From Psychrobacter sp. 4Dc (GTDB taxonomy: Bacteria > Pseudomonadota > Gammaproteobacteria > Pseudomonadales > Moraxellaceae): a stretch of 64,000 nt of DNA. The notes beneath the pieces were generated by a model that was given only the letters and a program-made list of their open reading frames with translations, ran no database searches and was not told where the DNA came from. The stretch spans positions 1 to 64,000 of the forward strand of contig NZ_PJAT01000065.1 of NCBI RefSeq assembly GCF_002836715.1, written 5' to 3'. Positions within the stretch are counted from its first letter, which is position 1; the number at the start of each line of letters is the position of its first letter. The position numbers and the translations under genes are program-made. Positions 44,922 to 53,500 of the stretch are shown piece after piece.

Positions 44922-46532
44922 ATGGCAGGGTATATTTTAGCGTTGGATCAAGGGACCACATCGAGTCGAGCGATATTGTACGATGATCATGCGCGTCCTA
45001 TCAAAATGGTACAACAGCCAACGACGCTGCAAACACCAAGAGCTGGATTCGTTGAACAAGATGCACAGCAGATCTGGCAAACTCAGATTAGCTGTGCACA
45101 TGATGTTATTAATCGGGCAGGGTTGCTTGCCACTGACGTTACCAGTATCGCGATTACCAATCAGCGTGAGTCGATTGTGATGTGGGATAAGCAAACTGGT
45201 AAGCCACTGGCTCCCGCCATTATTTGGCAAGACAGGCGTACCGCAAATTACTGTAAGACGCTCGCTGCTGAAAGCGCTGGCAATAGTATGAATGACCCTG
45301 TGCATCCGAGCGTTGATAGCGTCAACATGGCACATGAGGTTCAGCGTATTACAGGTCTGCGTTTAGACCCATATTTTAGTGCCAGTAAGATTGCTTGGTT
45401 ACTCGAAAATAACCCGAAGCTGAGTGTACGAGCCAGCAGAGGGGAGATAGCGGTTGGCACGATTGATAGTTGGCTGATTTATAAGCTCACAGGCGGGGAG
45501 CATGTCATTGATGTGACCAATGCTTCTCGCACATTGTTATTTGATATCCATAAGCTGGCGTGGTCAGAGGCACTCTGTGACCGATTTGCTATACCTATGC
45601 ATATATTGCCTAAAGTACTACCATCCGACGGTGATTTTGGCAAAACTAAAAAAGGCCTGTTTGCAAAGCAAATACCCATTCAAGCAGTATTGGGTGATCA
45701 GCAAGCAGCGCTCTTTGGACAAGGTTGTCTTGATGCAGGTATGGCCAAAAACACTTATGGTACAGGCTGCTTTATGCTAATGAATATTGGGCAGCAGCCA
45801 AAATTGAGTGAGCATAAGCTGCTAACCACCATCGCGTGGCAACGTAAAACCTCACCAATTCGTCCTGATAATTTGTCATTTGATCAAATTGTACAGTCAG
45901 GCAAACGCATGCTACAGCCACCTAAAAAGGAAGTCACTTATGCCCTAGAGGGCAGTGTCTTTATGGCAGGGGCTATCGTTCAATGGCTGCGTGATAATTT
46001 GGGTATGATTCAGCAGAGTAGTGACGTCGAAGACTTAGCCCGTCAAGTAAACAGTAGCGAAGATGTCGTTCTATTACCTGCTTTTACTGGATTGGGCGCG
46101 CCTTATTGGCGTTCTGATATCAGCGCTAGCATCACTGGTATGAGCCGTGGCACTACTAAGGCACATATTGCACGCGCTGCATTGGAGGCCGTTGCTTATC
46201 AAACCTATGATGTGCTTATCGCTATGCAAAAGGACAGCCCTCATCCTTTGACTGAGCTGAGAGTAGATGGCGGCGCTGCAAATAATGATTTACTCATGCA
46301 GTTCCAAGCAGATTTGTTAGGTGTTCCGGTATTACGTCCTAGAGATACAGAGATTACGGCAAAGGGTGCAGCACTCCTCGCAGGACTGAAAACTGGGCTA
46401 TATGACGAATCGACCATGAAAGCTTCATGGCAGGTAGATCGCGTGTTTGAACCAAGTATGTCGGCTGATGCTCGTGAGCGACATCTTGCTAAATGGCAAC
46501 AAGCTATCAAAAGGTCTCTAATGCCGTTATAA
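44922..46532 (+). CDS. glpK: Glycerol kinase
   Basis: 536 residues with AGAGGA upstream. The FGGY-kinase signatures are clear: ILALDQGTTSSRAILYDDHA, ITNQRESIVMWDK, VGTIDSWLIYKLTGGEHVID, GDQQAALFGQGCLDAGMAKN and ALEAVAYQTYDVLIAM. It phosphorylates glycerol to glycerol-3-phosphate. The protein is about 35 residues longer than usual, with insertions near residues 115-135 (ESAGNSMNDPVHPSVDSVNM) and 306-335 (RKTSPIRPDNLSFDQIVQSG). No glpF, glpD or glpR is adjacent. An octanucleotide repeat tract lies in its upstream region. Confidence 0.96.
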   Translation: MAGYILALDQGTTSSRAILYDDHARPIKMVQQPTTLQTPRAGFVEQDAQQIWQTQISCAHDVINRAGLLATDVTSIAITNQRESIVMWDKQTGKPLAPAIIWQDRRTANYCKTLAAESAGNSMNDPVHPSVDSVNMAHEVQRITGLRLDPYFSASKIAWLLENNPKLSVRASRGEIAVGTIDSWLIYKLTGGEHVIDVTNASRTLLFDIHKLAWSEALCDRFAIPMHILPKVLPSDGDFGKTKKGLFAKQIPIQAVLGDQQAALFGQGCLDAGMAKNTYGTGCFMLMNIGQQPKLSEHKLLTTIAWQRKTSPIRPDNLSFDQIVQSGKRMLQPPKKEVTYALEGSVFMAGAIVQWLRDNLGMIQQSSDVEDLARQVNSSEDVVLLPAFTGLGAPYWRSDISASITGMSRGTTKAHIARAALEAVAYQTYDVLIAMQKDSPHPLTELRVDGGAANNDLLMQFQADLLGVPVLRPRDTEITAKGAALLAGLKTGLYDESTMKASWQVDRVFEPSMSADARERHLAKWQQAIKRSLMPL

Positions 46533-46779
46533 GATTGATTTACTTAGTAAATTCATTGTGATCGTACATTTATAATTACTCAAAGTATGAGGCTGCCGTA
46601 CACAAATGTGATAAAGATACAGGCTGTAACGCAAGATAATCGTAATATGGACACAGTTTACATAATCGGCCTATCTGTCCTTACCTATAAATTTTTATAC
46701 TTCAATTGGATTTAGTAAGACCGCTAGTTTTTAGCAGATAAATAATTCAATAAATAATAAATAATTTAAGGACAATACT

Positions 46780-47292
46780 ATGAGTAACCATGATGCTATC
46801 GATCGCAGTGAAGTAAAACATATGTCAAAAGAGACAAAAGAAGATTTAAACGCAGACATCATTACCGGTGAGCCAGGCTCACATCCAGTAGGTACGGGTA
46901 TCGGCGGTGTAGGCGGTGCAGCGGCAGGTGCAGCTATCGGCACAATGGCAGGTCCATTAGGTACGCTAATTGGTGGTGCTATTGGTGCTATTGTTGGTGG
47001 CGGCGCAGGTCATGCAGCAGCAGAAGCTATTGACCCAACTCACGAAGAAGCGTATTGGCGTGCAGAGTATGCAAACGCTGACTATCATAGAGAAGAATAC
47101 GATTTCGACCGTGACTTGCATCCAGCATATGCAGTCGGTTATGCGAACCGTGCTCGTTATCCAGTAGATGCTCGTTTTGAGGATCATGAAGCAGATTTAG
47201 AGCGTTCATGGCACGAAGTAAAAGGTGAGTCTCGTTTGGAATGGAATGAAGCACGTAAAGCATCGCGTGATGCATGGCACCGTGTATCATAA
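46780..47292 (+). CDS. Glycine-zipper domain protein of unknown function
   Basis: 170 residues with AAGGA upstream. The N-terminal ~45 residues are hydrophilic, then come two glycine-zipper segments (GTGIGGVGGAAAGAAIGTMA and GTLIGGAIGAIVGGGAGHAA, about residues 46-90) able to insert in or pack against membranes. The C-terminal half is charged, with Trp, Tyr, His and Arg-rich stretches (YWRAEYANADYHREEYDFDR, then ARFEDHEADLERSWHEVKGE). It lacks a signal peptide. Similar small glycine-zipper proteins are often stress-related, but that is only an analogy. Its 3' region contains a terminator about 160 bp downstream. Confidence 0.8.
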   Translation: MSNHDAIDRSEVKHMSKETKEDLNADIITGEPGSHPVGTGIGGVGGAAAGAAIGTMAGPLGTLIGGAIGAIVGGGAGHAAAEAIDPTHEEAYWRAEYANADYHREEYDFDRDLHPAYAVGYANRARYPVDARFEDHEADLERSWHEVKGESRLEWNEARKASRDAWHRVS

Positions 47293-47451
47293 TAAACGAT
47301 AGGTAGTACATGGAGCTGTATGTTAGATATCCTAGTAAACGTGCGGATTAGTAATTGGCTAGTATATGAGATTACTATTTTATTGCACAATACAGCTCGA
47401 TTGTTTTCTCGGCTCTATTAATAGAGTTACCTATCTACATATATGTTATTT

Positions 47452-47489
47452 TAAAACTTCCAAGGCTTAACTTTGGGAGTTTTTTTAGG
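47452..47489 (+). terminator. Probable terminator upstream of the EEP-family gene
   Basis: AAAACTTCCAAGG pairs with CTTTGGGAGTTTT using G-U pairs, followed by a T-run. It lies 160 bp after the glycine-zipper gene. Confidence 0.6.
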
Positions 47490-47558
47490 CATAAAATTTG
47501 CAGCGTATACACATACGTGAATATTATGTACTATAATAATGAGAACGATGGGGAATAT

Positions 47559-48581
47559 ATGAGTAATAACACTGAAGGCAATAAACAGTTTTATATCGCA
47601 ACGGCAAACTTGCTGAACTTTGCGAACCCTAATCGAACTTATTATGAAAATGCGCCAGCTTATAACGATAAAGCCTATGAACATAAGCTGCGAGGTCTTA
47701 CAGATTTATTGGCTAAAGCGCATGCTGACATTATCGCAGTACAAGAGGTTTGGGATAGTGATGCATTAGAAGCGCTGGCTGTTTCACTAGGTTTCAAGCC
47801 CGAGCATGCGGTCATTCCACTTGCTAGTAATGATAGCGCCAGTATATACACCAAAGGCATGGGTGCACAGAATACACCTGCTGTCGGTATTATCAGCCGA
47901 TTTGAGCAGTTAGAAACCAGTTTGCTAAAAGATATAGCACCAAAAGCCATTATTGATGTACCTGATATCGGTCCTTATCAACGCTTCAACCGTCCTCCAT
48001 TAGTGCTACGTGTTGACGCGTACGGGCAGCCCATTACAATTATTACAGCGCATCTAAAAAGCAAACGTGCTTTTTTCTTACGTGATGAAAATGGTGACCT
48101 ATTAGAAGACATGGACGATCCAAATATTCGAGTTCGCGCTAAGCTTCGTAGTTTATGTATGCGCGCGGCAGAAGCGGCCTCTATCCGTATGTCTATCATA
48201 GAGCGATTGCAACATACCCGTGAACCATTGATTCTATTGGGTGATATGAATGATGTCACAGGTAGCGTGACTACTCAGTTGATGACAGAAACTGGGGAAG
48301 TCAATTACGATAAAAGTATGCGTGATGTTGCACTTTTTGATGCTGCTCGTATTCAAGCACGATATGGCTGGATGAAGGATGTTGCCTATACCCATATATA
48401 TCAAGGTATGCCAGAAGTTATCGACCAGTTATTTGTCTCAGAAGAGTTTTTGCCCGATAGTAAATTTTCGCTCGGTTATGTCGAACGAGTTGATTATTTT
48501 AATGATCATTTGAAGTGGGACTATGCCGATAGAGTCACTGATCATGGTATTATAAGGGCGAAAATAAAACTCAAAGATTAA
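47559..48581 (+). CDS. Endonuclease/exonuclease/phosphatase (EEP) family protein
   Basis: 340 residues from the ATG at 47559, chosen for the GGGGA ribosome site 7 bases upstream; a GTG at 47517 would add 14 residues. EEP-fold motifs appear in order: YIATANLLNFANPNR (first strand with Asn), DIIAVQEVWDSDALE (metal-binding Glu), PITIITAHLKSKRA (catalytic His), ILLGDMNDVTGSV (Asp/Asn pair) and VTDHGIIRAKI (terminal Asp-His). The family hydrolyses phosphodiester or phosphate esters in DNA, RNA, lipids or inositol phosphates; the substrate is undetermined. No signal peptide is seen, so it is probably cytosolic. Confidence 0.9.
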   Translation: MSNNTEGNKQFYIATANLLNFANPNRTYYENAPAYNDKAYEHKLRGLTDLLAKAHADIIAVQEVWDSDALEALAVSLGFKPEHAVIPLASNDSASIYTKGMGAQNTPAVGIISRFEQLETSLLKDIAPKAIIDVPDIGPYQRFNRPPLVLRVDAYGQPITIITAHLKSKRAFFLRDENGDLLEDMDDPNIRVRAKLRSLCMRAAEAASIRMSIIERLQHTREPLILLGDMNDVTGSVTTQLMTETGEVNYDKSMRDVALFDAARIQARYGWMKDVAYTHIYQGMPEVIDQLFVSEEFLPDSKFSLGYVERVDYFNDHLKWDYADRVTDHGIIRAKIKLKD

Positions 48582-48818
48582 CTTTATAAAATTAGACGGT
48601 TAGCTCTATTAAATTGCTGATCGTAGTATTATTTTTCAACCTATTCATGTCCCTTGCTTGATAATGTGCAAGCGTTTATGATGCCTCTACATTGAACATA
48701 GTAGTGACCATATAGGCTTTGTATTTTAGCCAACAGTCAACCATCCTTTATCTGAGGATAAATACTATTCAATGAAGATTATATTTATAAAATAGGGCGC
48801 AACATTAAGAGATTCACA

Positions 48819-49511
48819 ATGAGTGATAACAAAGACGAAAAGATTGAAGATGTGTTGGTAGATTCGGAATTGGCAAAGAAGCTTGTACCTAATAAGTTTA
48901 AGTTTACTAGCCAGCAAGGCCGTGCACGTCGTCAAAAACTATTGGCTGGTGCCAAAAAATTGAGCGAAACGCATGCTATTAACGATATTACGTTAGCAGC
49001 TGTGTGTGAAGAAGCGGGCATACCAAGAGCGTCTGCTTACCATTTTTTCCCTAATATTGAAGCAATATTTTTAGCATTGCGTTTTTTGAATGCGATTGAA
49101 ATATTAGAGATGGTAGAGACGGTCGATATTGGCAACTATGACAGATGGCAAGGGTATCTAACGGCACTTATCGATCGTTGTATTACGATATTCCATAACG
49201 ATGAGACAAAAGCCAAGCTTATATATGACACCAATACACCTGATTTTGAAGGTGACAGCTTTGGTGAAGATATGGATCATCAAATTGTTGATCTGGTCTA
49301 TAAGCGTTTGTCAGAGCGTTATGAGATGCCAAACTTTCATGATATCCAAGATACCTTGTTGATTGCTTATAGCATCGTAAATGCTATCTTTACGTTGTCT
49401 TATCGCCGTCATCAGGGTATCACTGAAGAGTATATCCAAGAAGCAAATACAGCATTTATTGCTTATTTACGTTGTTACCTACCAGAAAAGTTGCCACGTA
49501 AAAACCGATAA
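48819..49511 (+). CDS. TetR-family transcriptional regulator
   Basis: 230 residues with AAGAG upstream. After a hydrophilic N-terminus of about 40 residues comes the TetR DNA-binding domain: RRQKLLAGAKKLSETHAIND, then the helix-turn-helix LAAVCEEAGIPRASAYHFFP (about residues 59-78). The C-terminal domain is all-helical and unassigned (YDRWQGYLTALIDRCITIFH). It stands alone, followed by a strong terminator that separates it from the convergent surface-protein genes. No target is evident. Confidence 0.88.
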   Translation: MSDNKDEKIEDVLVDSELAKKLVPNKFKFTSQQGRARRQKLLAGAKKLSETHAINDITLAAVCEEAGIPRASAYHFFPNIEAIFLALRFLNAIEILEMVETVDIGNYDRWQGYLTALIDRCITIFHNDETKAKLIYDTNTPDFEGDSFGEDMDHQIVDLVYKRLSERYEMPNFHDIQDTLLIAYSIVNAIFTLSYRRHQGITEEYIQEANTAFIAYLRCYLPEKLPRKNR

Positions 49512-49527
49512 TTGAGCTTACTTTAAA

Positions 49528-49563
49528 CATAAAAAAGCCGACAAATATGTCGGCTTTTTTATG
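49528..49563. terminator. Bidirectional terminator between tetR and the surface-protein locus
   Basis: A perfect stem of at least 16 bp, centred on AAAAAAGCCGACA/TGTCGGCTTTTTT with loop AATA, ends in T6 on both strands. It serves the TetR gene and probably the convergent minus-strand locus. Confidence 0.9.
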
Positions 49564-49627
49564 TTTAATTTTTAGTATAGGATTGGAAGTAATAAAGATT
49601 AATATCTCCAATAAAACAGCGACTATT

Positions 49628-50404
49628 TTAACGGTTAGATGTCAAATCTTGTCCACGGCAAGTATCATCGCTCGCGTCTAAAGGCGAGTACTGCTTATGA
49701 TAACTGACTATTGACTTCTCTAGTGCTACATTGGTCTGTGAGTCATTGGCATTGACGTAAGCTTCGCGGGCCTGCTCAAGCCAGCGATCAGCCATGCGAA
49801 AATGCATGCCAGATTCGCGCCAGCCTCGTGCGCATTGATTGGTTGCTGCCCAAATCAAAGCCACTTCACTAAAAGCCATCTCACGTGGTGCTGACGCTAT
49901 GCCATCGCCGTCTTTAAGTGCGCTTAAAGTTGCCCATAGATCAGGACGCATTAGAGCAGAGGTAGACGGAATATCTTGATGCAAGCCCAAGTCTTGTACC
50001 GTGTCATTATCTAGCGCTTGCAATATAGGCTCTGCCATTTCTAACGCAACTTGACCAGCAGATGAGCGGCTATTCATACTGTTTTGATGAATAGCATAGT
50101 TCAACCACGCTTGCGCTTTATATGCGAAATACTGTTGAGCTACTGTCTTGTCTTTTTGTTGATAAGGTTTTAACTGCGTTACCATACAATTTAACAGGCG
50201 CTGCTGTTCGCTTTGATATCTATAAGAGCGTGTTTGAGTCTGACTATCATCGCGGCAATATTCACCCATGCTAGTTGAGTGAGCCACTTGGACAGTCTCA
50301 CTCTTAGCTAAAGCTGGCTGCATAAAGGTCAACGAAAATAAAGCTGATAGTGTAACGCATATTGAGCGCTTGAAAGGTGCTGCATTGATGGATGAATCAA
50401 ACAT
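49628..50404 (-). CDS. Exported protein of unknown function in the surface-protein locus
   Basis: 258 residues with AAGG upstream. An N-terminal signal peptide is clear (RSICVTLSALFSLTFMQPAL, cleavage near ALA|KSE). The mature part is mostly helical, with four Cys (YCRDDSQ, LLNCMVTQL, TNQCARGW, DDTCRGQD), consistent with periplasmic disulphides. Segments such as YFAYKAQAWLNYAIHQNSMN and WLEQAREAYVNANDSQ recall TPR-like or coiled helical hairpins; OmpA-associated proteins can have similar arrays. It lies 155 bp downstream of the giant barrel protein on the same strand and may be an accessory to it. No family is recognised. Confidence 0.75.
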   Translation of the reverse strand: MFDSSINAAPFKRSICVTLSALFSLTFMQPALAKSETVQVAHSTSMGEYCRDDSQTQTRSYRYQSEQQRLLNCMVTQLKPYQQKDKTVAQQYFAYKAQAWLNYAIHQNSMNSRSSAGQVALEMAEPILQALDNDTVQDLGLHQDIPSTSALMRPDLWATLSALKDGDGIASAPREMAFSEVALIWAATNQCARGWRESGMHFRMADRWLEQAREAYVNANDSQTNVALEKSIVSYHKQYSPLDASDDTCRGQDLTSNR

Positions 50405-50559
50405 GGTGTAAACCTTATGTTAAGGTAATAAACGTTGGTATTATTTACCATTACTAGGGCTGACTTAATTGTTTATTGAATGACAAAATAATTCATCATA
50501 AGACAATCATGATACTGTCTTAAAGATGTACTTACGACAGTATCATTAGTATCAAACAA

Positions 50560-53500
50560 TTAAAATGCAGAATTGCTGCTTAGACGTTGGTTCTTACGTG
50601 GGTCTTCACGTTTGAATAAATCTTCATCAAATTTAAAGCGCAATCTAAAGTAAGCACCTTGCTGAGTACTGTCATCATAAGCAATATCTTCATCTTCAAA
50701 GCCCATGAAGTTATAACCAAGTGATAACCAAAGGTTGGTCATTGGGCTATAACCCACTTCTGCACCAAGCATATAAGCCAAGTCATTTGCCTGATTATTC
50801 CAGTAAGTACCTGCTTGTAAACCAATATCCCAACGCTCACTGATATCATAAAGACCGCGGCCATAAACAGCATGAGCCGTGTTATCGCTGGTTAAGCTAT
50901 CTGCTTCGTATTCTGTATACTTACCAGCATAACGTCCAGACAACGTCAACGGACGCGTAGGATGGTAATTACCATTCCATGACCAAACCATGGTGTCTTT
51001 TTGGTAAGCGTCATCGCCAGTATTATTATCATCCAAACGATATTCGAATTTTGCAAGCATATCTAACTGATTGCTATCGTAGTCACGATACGCAGCACCT
51101 AGCTGAAAACGATTGATAGTGCGATCGCCATCACTATAGTCAGTGCGTGAATAGATGTCTTTGGCTAAGAAGGTAACCTCATCGGTATAGCGATAGGCGA
51201 TACCAGCGCTACCAAGTAGCGTATCACTTGTTTCGCCCCAACGTTTTTCAAAACGTCCCGATGCCTTATAGTTCTCTTTGGCAAGATACTCAACACCGAT
51301 ACCTGCCGCTGTTGCAGTGTTACTTTCTTCACCTTCCAGAGATTCAACACGCTCAAATAGAGTGTTTAAAGTTAGACCTTCTTGAACATACCACTTATTT
51401 TTTAGACCAATGGCTGCTTCTGCCTCACGTGCACTAATGGCATCGCGCATGCGGTATTCGCTATAAACCTTACCATCTTTCATGTAAGTCGCGTCAAAAC
51501 CAACAGTGGTACGTTGACGCTCATCTGTATCATCAAGACCATAAGTACCAGATAGGCTGTTGATCAAATCATGACGAGCGTATAGACGACCCAAGTCCCC
51601 AAGTGCTGTCTCACCGCCGATAGAAGTTGCATTACGTGAGCTATTTTCGATATCTTGCTCATATTCTGCAAATACCAAGCTATCATTCAACTTAGGTAGA
51701 CGAGAGGTAATACGAGCACGAACAGTCGTACCTTCAATATCTTCTTCAGCGTTACTAACGCTGCTTAACGCTGACTGATTGATGATGTCATCATTAAACA
51801 GAGTGTCGTCTGTAATATCTACAACGTCTGTCGCCGCTTGAGTATTACGTGAGGCAGCAGTCGCGTCTTGTTTATAATAACGAACCCCAATTTCACCAAC
51901 GATGTTTTCGCTTAAACGATGCTCAACGCTTGCTTGCACGCCTTCGCGGCTAGCGTCAGTAGTATGCTCTTCTGTGCGTATGCCTTCTAACTTAAGAGCA
52001 GTTTTCTTATCATTTAAAGTATGAGTAACCTCTACACCAGACTCAGTACGTCCAGCCGTAAGCGGTGATGCACCAGTGACAAAACCTTCATCAGCATCAT
52101 TATAATAAGCTTTAGCTCGTGTATTTTTCTTATTATCAAAATCAAGCTCAATACGTAGTGCGTTACCTTCAACATCACTATCAGTCAGTTCTGTCGCGTT
52201 GATTTGATTACTTGACTGAAAATTTGGGTTTTCAGCTTTGTTCATCGCATATTCAGCGACCAGCTTTAGCTTATCATTGAATTTAACAACACTATTAACA
52301 CTAGCCAACTCTTCTTTGTTCAATGGGTCATCGCTATTCACATAGCTACCACCGATGGCGACTTTATCCGTCAGTTGCTGTTTCGCGGCAATACCACCAA
52401 CCAAATAATCTTCACCACCCTCATCAACTTCTACAGTGACACGGATATAGATAGGATTGCCTTCGATATCCTGACTAGCAATTGGTGCCGTCAAGAATAA
52501 GCTACGGCTGATAGGGTCGATCTCATAATCAGCAAAGCGAGTAAGCGTCTCACGATTGATAATCAACCCAGGGTTGTTGGCATCACGAGTAATAACTTCA
52601 ACCGTTTCAGAGTTTTCTAATACCGCATCGAAGTTCTCAGCCAATGGATATGGGCCTGAAATGCCCAAACCACGAGTCTCATTTACACGTTGGCTAGTAC
52701 TGGTCTCTGCTAAAAAGGCAGTAACGCGAGTATTGCTATCTTCAAATTGAGCTTTTAGACCAGTTAATGTACGGTTGTATTGACCAAGCTTTATGCCTTC
52801 GTCATCATCAATTTGAGTTTTCAAATCACCATACATAGCGAACGAACGACCTTTATCAAGGCGCACGTAAAGCTTGCTAGTAGACTGCGCATCGAAGCCT
52901 TTAGCTGATGAGTCGCCATAGACAGGATAGTATTCGCCAGGATCGATATCACGGAACAAACGCTCGCCTTTTTTATCACTATCATAAGCAAGCGTTAGCA
53001 GATAGTCGCCGCGTATTTTTCCTTTTAGGAACATAGCGGCGCGGCCTGAAGCGGCATAATCGTCATTACCTGATATCTCATGAAGCTCTTCTTCAAAAGC
53101 GCCTTGAGCGTCAGTGATTTGACCGCCATCAAAGTCTTTAAGCGAGATCGCACCTTCGACAATACCGACCGCGATCAGCGGACGTAGCTGCGCGGTAAAC
53201 TGTAGCGGAATCACTTGTTTTCTGCTACCGGTATCGATGACCAGCTCGCCTTTACCCGGTACGCTTGGCGCGGTGACGGGTATCAGTAGCTCACCACCAT
53301 TGACGGTAATCTGGGTGCCTGCCGCTTCTTTACTACCGTCTTTCAGGTTGATACGACCGATATTGGTATCGATAGTAATCGGCGTAGAAGCGACATAAGG
53401 ACGACCATCACGATCCTTTAGGCTGATGACGATTTGATATTCACTCATGCCATCGGCTGGGACTAAGCTATCTTGAGTACGATAGTCAATCGCTTGCAAG

